28,824 bases of DNA from an uncultured Lachnospiraceae bacterium (GCA_900554205.1 USGM01000032.1:1-28824); one strand, 5' to 3'; shown: positions 1-8,220, counted from the stretch's first letter. Notes: a model not told the origin generated them from the sequence alone. A program made the numbers and translations.

Positions 1-594
1 CTTTTCAAAGGTTCCGCCGATTCCGACACCTACTACCATCGGAGGACAGGCATTCGGTCCTGCATCCCGCACCGCTGTCAGAATGGCATCCTTGACTCCT
101 TCGATTCCATCTGCCGGTTTCAGCATGAACACACGGCTCATGTTCTCGCTTCCGAATCCCTTCGGCGCAACAGTGATGTCCACCTGGTCCCCGTCTACGA
201 TCTCGTAATGGATGATCGCCGGGGTATTGTCTTTTGTATTCACACGGTCGATGGGGTCACGGACAACAGACTTTCTTAAGTATCCATCCACGTATCCCTG
301 GCGGACACCTTCATTGATGGCGTCCGTCAGACTACCTCCCTCGATATGTACTTCCTGCCCAACTTTAACGAAAACAACGGCCATGCCCGTGTCCTGGCAG
401 ATCGGAATCATGTCCCGCCCCGCGATATCCAGATTCTGCTGCAGCTGCCCCAGTATCTGTCTGCCGAGTGGAGATTCCTCCGATCCGGCTGCCTGATTCA
501 GCGCGCAAACCATATCCTTCGACAGAAAATGGTTCGCCTCGATGCACATCTCTTTCACACTTTGCGTAATATCTTCTACATTAATTGTCCGCAT
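1..594 (-). CDS. fumA: Fumarate hydratase class I, alpha subunit (3' end cut by window edge)
   Basis: Fe-S dependent fumarase (fumarate to L-malate) of the two-subunit class I type; L-tartrate dehydratase alpha is the close relative and cannot be excluded. I translated the minus strand by hand: an open frame of 198 codons starts MRTINVEDIT and runs off the left edge. Motifs of the family N-terminal domain are visible: PICQDTGMAVV, where Cys66 is a likely cluster ligand, VRDPIDRVNTKDNTPA, and the APKGFGSENMS stretch, followed by GPNACPP. The ATG directly abuts the TAA of the upstream HIT gene (TAA|ATG), so the two are translationally coupled. The beta subunit gene is expected just outside the window on the left. 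It is the last gene seen of the MgtC-rhomboid-SCP2-HIT operon. Confidence 0.93.
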   Translation of the reverse strand, partial: MRTINVEDITQSVKEMCIEANHFLSKDMVCALNQAAGSEESPLGRQILGQLQQNLDIAGRDMIPICQDTGMAVVFVKVGQEVHIEGGSLTDAINEGVRQGYVDGYLRKSVVRDPIDRVNTKDNTPAIIHYEIVDGDQVDITVAPKGFGSENMSRVFMLKPADGIEGVKDAILTAVRDAGPNACPPMVVGVGIGGTFEK

Positions 595-1005
595 TTATTC
601 CGCGATTTCCTTTCTTACGGCCTCAAGCTCCTCCTGAGTCGGTTCAGACGGCACCCAGTTTATGTTTTGCCCATCCCCCTGATATCTTGGAATCAGATGC
701 AGATGAAAATGACGCACAGTTTGTCCGGCAGCCTCTCCGTTGTTCTGAACCAGATTCAGGCCGTCGCACTTCAGCTTATCTCTTAAGGTTACCGCCATCT
801 TCTTAGCCAGCTTCATTGCATCCGCTGCCGTCTCCTCCGGAAGCTCATACAGATCCGCTGCATGCTCCTTGGGCAGAATCAACGCATGTCCCTTCGTTGC
901 CGGTCCAAGATCAAGTATCACACGGAATCCGGCATCCTCGTACAATGTCTTGGACGGAATTTCTCCGTTTGCTATCTTACAAAAAATACAATCATCCTTC
1001 TTCAT
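595..1005 (-). CDS. HIT family nucleotide hydrolase
   Basis: Histidine-triad (HIT/HINT branch) protein of 136 aa, a small cytosolic nucleotide phosphoramidase or hydrolase. It starts KKDDCIFCKIANGEIPSK, the typical HINT opening with a CxxC pair, and carries the catalytic triad near the C-terminus as VRHFHLHLIPRY (H-x-H-x-H). The start is the ATG at 1005, preceded by AGGGAGGGCGTTGAA. The longer frame up to 1044 would overlap the preceding gene and has no ribosome binding site. Length and motifs fit the family fully. The natural substrate cannot be told from sequence. It lies 16 nt after the flavodoxin-SCP2 gene and is fused head to tail with fumA. Confidence 0.95.
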   Translation of the reverse strand: MKKDDCIFCKIANGEIPSKTLYEDAGFRVILDLGPATKGHALILPKEHAADLYELPEETAADAMKLAKKMAVTLRDKLKCDGLNLVQNNGEAAGQTVRHFHLHLIPRYQGDGQNINWVPSEPTQEELEAVRKEIAE

Positions 1006-1021
1006 TTCAACGCCCTCCCTA

Positions 1022-2029
1022 TCATAATTTTGTTTTGTCTTCAAACAGGAATAACTGATCCAACGTTCTTAGGATTCTGAAATCTCCCTTTGTCTTCATC
1101 GCCCCCGACATAAAGGCTCTTTGAAAGCTCATTCTTCCACTGACAATTTCTTCCATGGTAGCGCGATTCAGCTGCATTTCCACATCCGGCTGTTCCACCG
1201 TTCCGTAATAGCATTCAACCTTAGTTCCGTCTACCTTTATAATGAATTTTTTCTTCTTTTCCTCTATTGTAATGGAATAGTTGGCGCGGAATCCGGTCTG
1301 CGGCTTAAAATGTCTGCGGAAAGCCCCGACATATTCCTCTTCGCTGTCTGCTCCCTCTTCATTCAGCATCCCACGGAACAGACTTGTCAGTTCCTGAATA
1401 TCCTGTTTCTGGCGCTGAACATAGCTGTCATCAGACACATATTGCGATAACTGTTCCGATTCCTGCGGTGTCAGATCACTTGTTTTCGGCACAGCGATCC
1501 TCTGTCTGACCGCCTGATTGCTGGCAGGGAAACAGTCCATTCTCTGACTGATGGTTCTATACAGGTTTTCCGCCTTTTTCTCAATAATGCGAAGATACTG
1601 CTCATGCATTTCCAGCACCACGGTATTCTCGATATAGCCGCAAATACCGCTGCATGGCCGGCCGCCCAGGATCTCCCATGCCGTAGCTAAGTTCAGCTTT
1701 CCTTCCCTCTCTCCATATGTCGTGGACATTACCACCGGACACATATAGATTTTGGATATCTTCTCTTTATCTCCAAAAAGCCAGCAGGCATCCAGAAACT
1801 GCTGCATATATCCGCCAATTCCGTACCATTCGACCGTTGTCGCAAGGATGATGCCGTCCGCATCCTTCAGGGTCTGCGGCAAGGTAGGAATCGTGCTCTT
1901 ACACTCATACAGGTTATATCTGGTCACGTTTACCCGAAGTTCCTCCAAGATTTCCTGCATTTTATTAATGACAAACATCGTGGGATCGTCAATGATTCCT
2001 CTTCCGCCATAGTAAATATTGATATTCAA
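1022..2029 (-). CDS. Flavodoxin-fold / SCP2-domain fusion protein
   Basis: A 335-aa protein with two parts. Residues 1-160 resemble NADPH-dependent FMN reductases and flavodoxin-like proteins: a first beta strand MNINIYYGG, then GIILATTVEWYGIGGYMQQFLD, the usual stretch around the flavin, and a STTYGEREG segment. Residues about 240-335 look like an SCP2 (sterol carrier) domain, with KFIIKVDGTKVECYYG, DVEMQLNRATMEEIVSGRMS and a final AFMSGAMKTKGDFRIL. The start is TTG at 2029, with GGAGG seven bases upstream. It begins 12 nt after the rhomboid gene and belongs to the same operon. The fusion suggests a flavin-dependent redox step on a hydrophobic substrate, but the substrate is unknown. The family assignment is from recognition, not a search. 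Confidence 0.82.
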   Translation of the reverse strand: MNINIYYGGRGIIDDPTMFVINKMQEILEELRVNVTRYNLYECKSTIPTLPQTLKDADGIILATTVEWYGIGGYMQQFLDACWLFGDKEKISKIYMCPVVMSTTYGEREGKLNLATAWEILGGRPCSGICGYIENTVVLEMHEQYLRIIEKKAENLYRTISQRMDCFPASNQAVRQRIAVPKTSDLTPQESEQLSQYVSDDSYVQRQKQDIQELTSLFRGMLNEEGADSEEEYVGAFRRHFKPQTGFRANYSITIEEKKKKFIIKVDGTKVECYYGTVEQPDVEMQLNRATMEEIVSGRMSFQRAFMSGAMKTKGDFRILRTLDQLFLFEDKTKL

Positions 2030-2041
2030 ACGCGCACCTCC

Positions 2042-2638
2042 CTATCGTTGTTTCCCCGATCTTCTCCGCCGCTGTAAAATACAGACAACACATCCCCCAA
2101 GGAATCCCACTATCAGTCCTCCTACATGGGCTGCATTATCAATGTTTGCCGCGCTGAATCCGCTGTACAGTGAGAGACAGATCATTGCCACTACTCTGAT
2201 CGGTGTGACATTGGGCATTTTTCTGCCGGACATCAGAACCATCGCAAGCAAAACTCCGTCTAATCCAAATACGGCACCGCTTGCCCCCACCGATCCTGAC
2301 ACATCGCTGTTCATATATTTAACAAACAGAGACAGAAGGTTTCCTCCAATGCCCGAAAGGAAATATAAAACAGCATAACCAATATGCCCTACTTCCTTCT
2401 CTATCATAGCTCCCATGAAAAAAAGTATCAACATATTGTTGACGATATGCGTCATGTCAACATGAAGAAACATCGCCCAGAGAATACGCCCGTATTCCCC
2501 TCGGATAAGCACATCAATCACATCCAGTTGTCCGAGTCTGTACAGGGTGTTACCGGTAAACATACAGATAACAAACACTATGACATTGACAGCCACAAGC
2601 AGACCGCTGATAAACGGCAGTTCCTTCCATTTGTTCAA
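2042..2638 (-). CDS. Rhomboid family intramembrane serine protease
   Basis: A 198-aa integral membrane protein with about six hydrophobic helices. The rhomboid signatures are present: LHVDMTHIVNNM in an early helix (the family H-x(n)-N region), the active-site serine in GASGAVFGL, and the partner histidine in AAHVGGLIVGFLGG. Both catalytic dyad residues are therefore intact. The C-terminus is a short basic tail, RRRRSGKQR. The start is TTG at 2638; its ribosome site GAGGTG overlaps the stop codon of the upstream mgtC-type gene (TAG at 2640-2642), so the two are translationally coupled. Substrates are not predictable from the sequence. Confidence 0.93.
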   Translation of the reverse strand: MNKWKELPFISGLLVAVNVIVFVICMFTGNTLYRLGQLDVIDVLIRGEYGRILWAMFLHVDMTHIVNNMLILFFMGAMIEKEVGHIGYAVLYFLSGIGGNLLSLFVKYMNSDVSGSVGASGAVFGLDGVLLAMVLMSGRKMPNVTPIRVVAMICLSLYSGFSAANIDNAAHVGGLIVGFLGGCVVCILQRRRRSGKQR

Positions 2639-2639
2639 G

Positions 2640-3326
2640 CTATATCACCTCGAAGGTTTCAACCTCTTCCATGTCTGTAAAAATCGCAACAATTTCGTCC
2701 CTGCTTAATCCGGCAGGAATTATCACCTGACAACTCAACGAAAATGCTTTATTATTCTTGCGTTCCCACCGGAACTGGCTCATGGTAATATTGCGCTGCT
2801 CCAATTCCGCGACAATCTTTTCGTAGGCATGCTTTTCTTTTTCGACGCGGAAGCTGACCTGTGCTCTGCTCGGCTGCTTTACGATCCAGAGATTCTTATG
2901 CAAAGCCCACTGTAAGATTACAATAATAATTGTTGTACAGATTCCTATGACGTACATACCGGCTCCGATCGCCATGCCAATACCGATGGTCGCCCAGATT
3001 CCGACCGCGGTGGTAATACCACTCGAATTACCTCTTTTTCCGGTAAAAATAATACCGCCGCCGAGAATACCAATACCTGATATGATACCCGCAGCCACAC
3101 GCGACACATCCAGACTCATACCGGGATTTCCTGCCACATCCGAAAATCCGTATTTGGAAATAATCATCATCAGTGCCGTTGCCAGTGCAAGCATCATGTG
3201 CGTTCTGGTTCCCGCCGCTTTTACCCGCTGTTGCCTTTCTATTCCTATAACTCCTCCGCAGACGCACGCAAGAATGATTCTTGCAAGATACTCTGCCTGT
3301 TCCTGAACAAATTCCAAGGTCGGCAT
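2640..3326 (-). CDS. MgtC/SapB family membrane protein
   Basis: A 228-aa membrane protein. The first 150 residues hold four to five transmembrane helices with the MgtC signature: GGVIGIERQ near residue 25, KAAGTRTHMMLALATAL, then SRVAAGIISGIGILGGGIIF and GITTAVGIWATIGIGMAIG. The C-terminal 80 residues form a soluble ACT-like domain. MgtC proteins are linked to magnesium limitation, acid stress and ATPase control in pathogens; in commensals the role is mostly unassigned. The start is ATG at 3326 after GGGGAGGAAACAAGG. It is the first gene of a five-gene operon with a strong promoter about 100 bp upstream. The leader of about 90 nt shows no riboswitch that I recognise. Confidence 0.93.
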   Translation of the reverse strand: MPTLEFVQEQAEYLARIILACVCGGVIGIERQQRVKAAGTRTHMMLALATALMMIISKYGFSDVAGNPGMSLDVSRVAAGIISGIGILGGGIIFTGKRGNSSGITTAVGIWATIGIGMAIGAGMYVIGICTTIIIVILQWALHKNLWIVKQPSRAQVSFRVEKEKHAYEKIVAELEQRNITMSQFRWERKNNKAFSLSCQVIIPAGLSRDEIVAIFTDMEEVETFEVI

Positions 3327-3422
3327 CCTTGTTTCCTCCCCATGTAATTAAGTTTTTCATTCAGAACCCCCATTGCAAAAAATACCTTCTCTATCTTTTG
3401 TCCTGTTCCGAATAATTACAAA

Positions 3423-3451
3423 ATTATAGCATAACCTGACCCTGTATGCAA
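3423..3451 (-). promoter_or_regulatory. SigmaA promoter of the mgtC-rhomboid-SCP2-HIT-fumA operon
   Basis: Read on the minus strand: TTGCAT (3446-3451), a 17-nt spacer, then TATAAT (3423-3428) preceded by TGC, which also makes it an extended -10. It lies in the only non-coding gap (3327-3483) between the Tad operon and this operon. An 8-base direct repeat, CGGTCTGC, lies just upstream of the -35 (3460-3467 and 3472-3479, 12-nt period). Confidence 0.85.
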
Positions 3452-3483
3452 GATTTTAGCGGTCTGCGTTTCGGTCTGCATTT

Positions 3484-4695
3484 TTATAGAAAGGTCAGAC
3501 TTATCCTTCCTATTTTGACCTCATCCTCCGTTGCCAGTTCCCGCTTTTCATATGGCTGCAAACGAAGTCCATTCTTAAAGGTGCCGTTTGTGGAATTCAG
3601 ATCCTCCAGATAAAAGTTTTCCTTTTCCTGTACGATTCTGGCATGTAGTCGGCTGACCGACACATCCTCCAGCACAATATCTGTCTCTCCTTTCTTTTTC
3701 CCAATCGTGAGCACGGGTCTGTCAAGCACCGCCAATGTTCTTCCTTCTGCTGTACACAGCCTATGTTCTCTCACTGCACTTTCCGCTGTTCCCTCTATAT
3801 ATATTGTTCTTCCGTAATCCGCTTCCTCCTCTAAGCTTGTCTCTGCTTTGTCCATACTGATACTTTTCCCGTCTGTATTATCCCCTTTCTCATATACAGT
3901 CTCCTCCGCCACTGCCCGGCCGCTCATTATCTCATGCATTTCCCGCCGATAGTTCTCTCTCCGGTCTTTCTCTCTCTTTTTCTTTCCTCCAAGGCTTTCA
4001 AAGAAGTGCCGGATACCATCCGGCTTCACAGCTTCCACCGGAAATTGCTGCTCTTCCTTTTCTTCCGAAATTTTCCTGTCTGCTTTCTGCCCAACAGCAT
4101 CATTCAGCCTTTCAGGTGTCACGGTCAGCGTTTTTTTCACAACTGCTGCCTTTTCCAGTTTTTCTGCATCCTCATAGATCTGCCCTTGCAGATAAGCCTC
4201 ACCTATATTTTCATATTGCTCATACATATGATAGATGCATTCAACAAGCCCTTCATCCTCGTAGTCCAGCTGCTCCACCCAAAATTCCAGAAGCTGCTTA
4301 AAACCGTTATCCCCCTCATAGTAGGGGATATACATAAAGGAAAAAACATTGCTCTCCAAATCCTGATAAATCTGCTCGGGATACCAGATAACATTCCGGG
4401 AATCCAGCAGAAAGCGCTCCAGCTCCTGCTCGATCCGACGCATTCCCCATATAAAATCCATGATCCATTCGCGCGTGATATGATGCATCTTATACAGCTG
4501 TTTTATATTCTGTCTGGACGAAATATCATAATACAGATAGGCAATTCCGTTAATGTATCTCAGGCTGCACGGCAACAGTCCCCGAATCCCTCCCCTGTTC
4601 AGAATACAATACTGATATTTCTTTTCTTCCGGCTTCTTTTCCAGAAGTATTCTTTCATAATTACAATTAAGGCTTCTTACAAATTCTGTCTGCAC
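3484..4695 (-). CDS. DUF6382 and FHA domain protein of the Tad pilus cluster
   Basis: A 403-aa protein closing the Tad operon. Residues 1 to about 175 match the DUF6382 type found in Firmicute pilus clusters (YQYCILNRGGIRGLLPCSLRYINGIAYLYYD...), followed by a charged, probably disordered linker. The last 78 residues are a forkhead-associated domain: RPVLTIGKKKGETDIVL, SVSRLHARI and DLNSTNGTF, with the phosphothreonine-reading Ser/Arg/His and Asn residues kept. The start is GTG at 4695: GGAG lies seven bases upstream and the tadE stop is only two bases away. A longer frame to 4809 would run through tadE and is rejected. FHA domains bind phosphothreonine, so it may couple pilus assembly to a Ser/Thr kinase; that is inference. 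Confidence 0.85.
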   Translation of the reverse strand: MQTEFVRSLNCNYERILLEKKPEEKKYQYCILNRGGIRGLLPCSLRYINGIAYLYYDISSRQNIKQLYKMHHITREWIMDFIWGMRRIEQELERFLLDSRNVIWYPEQIYQDLESNVFSFMYIPYYEGDNGFKQLLEFWVEQLDYEDEGLVECIYHMYEQYENIGEAYLQGQIYEDAEKLEKAAVVKKTLTVTPERLNDAVGQKADRKISEEKEEQQFPVEAVKPDGIRHFFESLGGKKKREKDRRENYRREMHEIMSGRAVAEETVYEKGDNTDGKSISMDKAETSLEEEADYGRTIYIEGTAESAVREHRLCTAEGRTLAVLDRPVLTIGKKKGETDIVLEDVSVSRLHARIVQEKENFYLEDLNSTNGTFKNGLRLQPYEKRELATEDEVKIGRISLTFL

Positions 4696-4697
4696 CC

Positions 4698-5132
4698 TTA
4701 TTCTCCTTTCACCTTTCGATAAAGTCTGATAAAATCCGTCGGAGAAACTTTGATTGCCTTCCGTTTCACTTCGGCACTCCATGTGCTGTCCCCGGTAAAC
4801 AAATTCCATTCCGGCAACGGCAGTTCAAAGCTCCCTCCTCCACTGACCTCCACTTTTCCCCTTACCATTTCAAGCTGAAACTTCTCCATGTTCCACGCAA
4901 GGTATTTTTCCATCGAAACCGTCTGCATTCTGCTTCTGATTTTCTGTTCCAGCTCCTCCGTCGTGTCACCCGCCACAGCAGCCGCACATATTGTCATTCT
5001 GTTGACATCCTGTTCCAGTACGCACCGGTCATATTGAAACGTCAAAAGAAAGATCTCCATCAGAACCGCGCTCATGACAAGCGGCAGAATCAACGCTGCC
5101 TCGACCGTAAAATAGGCGTTCTGCTTCCGCAT
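4698..5132 (-). CDS. TadE-like pseudopilin
   Basis: A 144-aa protein with a single N-terminal hydrophobic helix and the TadE signature FTVEAALILPLVM at residues 8-20. The Glu of TVEAA is the conserved pilin-type glutamate. The remainder is a secreted beta-rich domain. TadE and TadF-like pseudopilins are processed by the prepilin peptidase and are needed for Flp pilus biogenesis. The start is ATG at 5132 after AAGGGAGAGCGCT. It ends in GTGAAAGGAGAATAA, so its last codons carry the ribosome site of the FHA gene. It lies 13 nt after the second prepilin peptidase gene. Confidence 0.85.
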   Translation of the reverse strand: MRKQNAYFTVEAALILPLVMSAVLMEIFLLTFQYDRCVLEQDVNRMTICAAAVAGDTTEELEQKIRSRMQTVSMEKYLAWNMEKFQLEMVRGKVEVSGGGSFELPLPEWNLFTGDSTWSAEVKRKAIKVSPTDFIRLYRKVKGE

Positions 5133-5145
5133 AGCGCTCTCCCTT

Positions 5146-5598
5146 CTAGACCGTCCGCAACGTATACACGCTGCCAGTCAGAAATAGTCCCAAAACCCAG
5201 CCCATTGTCAAAAAAGGAATGAATGGTAGCCTTGTATCCTTTTTCACCTTATGAAACACCAGTAACACGGCAGAGAGCGCTGCCATAAGAAAAAGCGCCA
5301 TAAGAACAGCCACCATACATTTTTCATAGCTCGTCTGCACTCCGAGCAGAAGCAGCACCACGCCGTCCGCCCAGCCGGCCTTCTTCGTGGACAACGCGAT
5401 TGCCACCAGTATCAATCCCGGAATAAACGCTCTACAAATTCCTCCGATGCTCAGTTCTCCGTTAATTCCTCCCCACATCAGCATACCGGCTGCCAACACC
5501 GCCTGTACCGTCAGCATCCACAGCGGTACCTGTCTGTTCCTTATATCCACAACGCTCATTGCAATCAGCCATACCGTTGTCAATATCACACCCCACAT
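5146..5598 (-). CDS. Second A24-type prepilin peptidase of the cluster
   Basis: A 150-aa membrane protein with about five helices, resembling the catalytic half of type IV prepilin peptidases (family A24). The first active-site aspartate is in VVDIRNRQVPLW (Asp18) and the second in KKAGWADGVVLLLLG (Asp78). The usual GxGD is changed to GWAD, but the aspartate is kept. The N-terminal methylase domain of PilD is absent, as in TadV. The start is ATG at 5598 with GGAGGAGAAGG upstream. The operon already opens with another peptidase (12568-13056), so this one may process the TadE-like subunits rather than the pilin, or be partly redundant. That division of labour is inference. Confidence 0.82.
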   Translation of the reverse strand: MWGVILTTVWLIAMSVVDIRNRQVPLWMLTVQAVLAAGMLMWGGINGELSIGGICRAFIPGLILVAIALSTKKAGWADGVVLLLLGVQTSYEKCMVAVLMALFLMAALSAVLLVFHKVKKDTRLPFIPFLTMGWVLGLFLTGSVYTLRTV

Positions 5599-5690
5599 TC
5601 CTTCTCCTCCTGTCCATTTTCCTTCTCCAAAAAGTCATTTCGCCATATACGGGAACCATTCTCACTCACAACACCATTCCATGTGTAAAA

Positions 5691-6593
5691 TCACCCTCCG
5701 CACCTGCCACATGGCCGGTAGCTCTCCGCCTCGTCCGGTGCAAGCGCAATGACTGTCCTTTTCAACCCCGGGCAATTTCTCCTGTAATGATAGCGGTCGC
5801 CCTCCTCCGTGACATAAACCACGATCGGCGCCTCCCCCGCCGCGCATTTTTCACACGCCCTATATCTCTGTCCCCACTCATTTCTCTCTTCCTCAAGCCG
5901 TGTGTACGCCGTCTCCCTCACCGATAACTGTAAATGGGTACAATTTCTGTCCCGGTGAAAAACCTCTCCATTTACCGTTACATACACCTTCTCCTCCTGC
6001 CCGCTCTCCACAGGGATCTCATAGCCGTTCCATAGTCTGATACAGCATCGGTTCGCCATGCGGAATGGTCGAAAGCCCGCCAGAGGCAGAAAGGATTTCA
6101 CCTGATAAGTGACCACAATATCCAGTTCATCCGATTCATCCGCCATATCACTTTCCAACAGCCATATTCCCCGGCTTCCCTTTGCCAGAGGGGAACTATC
6201 CAGATACTCCCTGCCAAGACAGTCCGTTATCCGGCTTCGTATGTAAAATTCTGTCAATAGCTCCGGAATCGGGTAATCCTCTTCACAGGCAAGCGACGCC
6301 ATCCTGCTGCCGGTATTCCATATCGCATACTGAATGTTATTATGTAGACGGATCATCTCTATGGCACTGCCAAGATTCATCAAAAAGAAAAGACAGAGTG
6401 GGAGAACAAACGATGCCTCTACGGTCATTCCCGCCTGTGTTCTTTTCTGCAGCCAGCTGAGCAGTGATGGCCGCTTTGCGGAGAAATGACTTGAATTTCG
6501 GGCATAATCCAACTGTTCCATCACAAACGTCGAAGAAGGTTTTTTTACTATGAAAAGTACTTTTTTTATCATTTCCCGCAAAGAAGCCATCAC
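5691..6593 (-). CDS. TadE-like pilus protein with two C-terminal zinc-binding-type repeats
   Basis: A 300-aa protein. After about 50 basic residues comes a pseudopilin helix, GMTVEASFVLPLCLFFL (residues 55-71), then an extracellular domain, then two tandem copies of a short module. Copy 1 begins VYVTVNGEVFH and has His213, Cys218 and Cys247-x2-Cys250. Copy 2 begins VYVTEEGDRYH and has His269, Cys274 and Cys295-x2-Cys298. The His/Cys spacing suggests each binds a metal ion such as zinc or forms disulfides outside the cell. The start is GTG at 6593 or the adjacent ATG at 6590, both served by GGAGG; the ribosome site overlaps the TGA of the upstream gene. About 92 non-coding bases separate it from the next gene, with nothing obvious in them. 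Confidence 0.8.
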   Translation of the reverse strand: MMASLREMIKKVLFIVKKPSSTFVMEQLDYARNSSHFSAKRPSLLSWLQKRTQAGMTVEASFVLPLCLFFLMNLGSAIEMIRLHNNIQYAIWNTGSRMASLACEEDYPIPELLTEFYIRSRITDCLGREYLDSSPLAKGSRGIWLLESDMADESDELDIVVTYQVKSFLPLAGFRPFRMANRCCIRLWNGYEIPVESGQEEKVYVTVNGEVFHRDRNCTHLQLSVRETAYTRLEEERNEWGQRYRACEKCAAGEAPIVVYVTEEGDRYHYRRNCPGLKRTVIALAPDEAESYRPCGRCGG

Positions 6594-6596
6594 TGC

Positions 6597-8042
6597 TCAC
6601 CTCCAATAGAACCTCTCCCGCAGAATTTCAAACTGGTATCCAAATCCACTGTTAATTTTCATAAGCGCCTCCACCCCGCCGTAGCAGGCATCCAGACGAA
6701 AGCATTCATTTCCGGGTGTCAGCCTGATGTCAGCCTCTATCATATTCATCGCCCGGACAGTCACGGTATCGGTGTCAGTCATCATCAGCAGTACCCTGAG
6801 ATAATCCCGGTAGGCCAAACCCTTTCCTTCTTCCTCAGAGCCGTCTTCCGCTTCCCCCTTAAGGGCACTCATCAGTCCACAGTGCCAGCTTTCCTTATCC
6901 TTAATCAGAGGTATTTTCCCTCCCGCCAGTAAAGTCTTTACATCATAAAGGCTTTCCGCATATGCCCACCCGAACCGGATCGCCGTCTCCATCACAGGTA
7001 TCAGTTCCGGAAACAGGAAAATTCCGCATGCAATCGTGGCGGCCGTCGTAATCTCCATGGATTTTTCTTTGTCTGTATACAAATACAAAACATTTGCCGC
7101 CTCTCGAACCGCACACAACCTCGCCGCAATACTCCGCAGATTGTCTGTATCATATTCCTTCCCCGCGATCAGATATTCAATCTGATATGCCAAAGCTCCG
7201 CTATCCTTAGGCTCCCTGTAATTTCCCATATATTTCAGCAGATATTCCCGGAATAAAATATTATTCCATACACCGTCCGTGTCCTGCTGCTCCATATTGC
7301 CCCTGTTGACAGCGTCCTGCTGCATCCGGCTCTCTATCAGTCCGGTTCTGTCTAAACCCTTCTTTGACAGATCCTCCTCGCTCTCAAGTACCAGCCTCAG
7401 GATGCCCATGCGCCTCTTTTTTTCAATTTCCTTTACCGGATTAGTGATGCTGACAAATGCAGTCTCCGTCTCGGATATCTGCACCTCTCTTCCGTTGTAG
7501 TCGTCCAGCACATCATCCAGATTTCCTCCTTGCGCGCTATCAGCAGATGCCAGCCCGTTTACTTCTATGGTCTCCAGCCATTGCTGCACATCTGACAGCA
7601 AATTCAGACCGACATCATTCCTGATCGCATCAATCGCCATGCTCCTGAATACCGCGCCATCCCCATCTGTCAGAATAGATAGCCCGGTGATCTCTACCTC
7701 TCCTGTACTGAGGTCAAAAAAGTCCCGATACAGATAATCAGAGAGGAACACCACATCTGTATGTAAATTTTTGTCCAGATAATCCCGTAGATGCGCCTCG
7801 GTATTCGCTCTTCCCGAATTTTCCGTGCCATAGGAGGAATCAATCGCAAACAGGTTATACTGCCGCAAAAGCTCTCTATGGTATTCAGCAAAGATGTTCT
7901 GCATCCCGACCTCCGCCGCACAGACGGCCTCCATTGCCGCGCCATTACGTCTGGCTCCGTCTATTAACGTCAGACATAATGGCAGCAGCACGGCAAGGCA
8001 CATGGTAAGGTACACTGTCAGGTAAGCGTTTCCGCGCCTCAT
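6597..8042 (-). CDS. DUF5702 domain pilus-cluster protein (TadG-like)
   Basis: A 481-aa protein with one N-terminal hydrophobic helix, NAYLTVYLTMCLAVLLPLCL, followed by IDGARRNGA and a long, mostly helical extracellular region. This is the layout of DUF5702 proteins, which regularly sit between Flp pilin and TadE genes in Clostridia and may replace TadG. The pilin-type glutamate is Tyr here (TVYLT), although the flanking NAY-TV resembles the tadE signal (NAYFTVEAA). The start chosen is ATG at 8042, two bases after the pilin stop (TAAGATG). The longer TTG frame to 8078 would overlap the pilin gene. The function within the pilus is unknown; a tip or adhesin role is possible. Confidence 0.82.
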   Translation of the reverse strand: MRRGNAYLTVYLTMCLAVLLPLCLTLIDGARRNGAAMEAVCAAEVGMQNIFAEYHRELLRQYNLFAIDSSYGTENSGRANTEAHLRDYLDKNLHTDVVFLSDYLYRDFFDLSTGEVEITGLSILTDGDGAVFRSMAIDAIRNDVGLNLLSDVQQWLETIEVNGLASADSAQGGNLDDVLDDYNGREVQISETETAFVSITNPVKEIEKKRRMGILRLVLESEEDLSKKGLDRTGLIESRMQQDAVNRGNMEQQDTDGVWNNILFREYLLKYMGNYREPKDSGALAYQIEYLIAGKEYDTDNLRSIAARLCAVREAANVLYLYTDKEKSMEITTAATIACGIFLFPELIPVMETAIRFGWAYAESLYDVKTLLAGGKIPLIKDKESWHCGLMSALKGEAEDGSEEEGKGLAYRDYLRVLLMMTDTDTVTVRAMNMIEADIRLTPGNECFRLDACYGGVEALMKINSGFGYQFEILRERFYWR

Positions 8043-8043
8043 C

Positions 8044-8220
8044 TTACAGCTTTCCGGTCTGCGCCGTAATCTTGCCAAACAGGTTCGTCACAATCTTCGT
8101 AATCTGATCCTTGAAAATAATAACCAGACCCACAAGTACCACAATAATCATAATGACCTCAACGGTTCCCATTCCGTCCTCTTCGCGCACAAAATCCTTC
8201 CAGTTCTTCATTTCCTTCAT
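8044..8220 (-). CDS. Flp1-type type IVb pilin (major pilin, 58 codons)
   Basis: I found this small gene by translating the minus strand. It reads MKEMKNWKDFVREEDG, then MGTVEVIMIIVVLVGLVIIF, then a short polar tail ending TAQTGKL. It has the hallmarks of an Flp prepilin: a short charged leader, a cleavage point after Gly16, glutamate at +5 of the mature protein (Glu21), and one continuous hydrophobic helix. The mature product would be 42 residues. The ribosome site is AAGGAG, about nine bases before ATG at 8220. It lies between tadC and the DUF5702 gene, and is the structural subunit that the cluster's peptidase, ATPase and platform proteins would assemble. Confidence 0.93.
   Translation of the reverse strand: MKEMKNWKDFVREEDGMGTVEVIMIIVVLVGLVIIFKDQITKIVTNLFGKITAQTGKL

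Noticed and set aside
3327..3416. Riboswitch or leader peptide in the mgtC 5' region
   Set aside because: No conserved motif of a known magnesium sensor or leader was recognised; the short frame starting at 3360 simply runs into mgtC out of frame.
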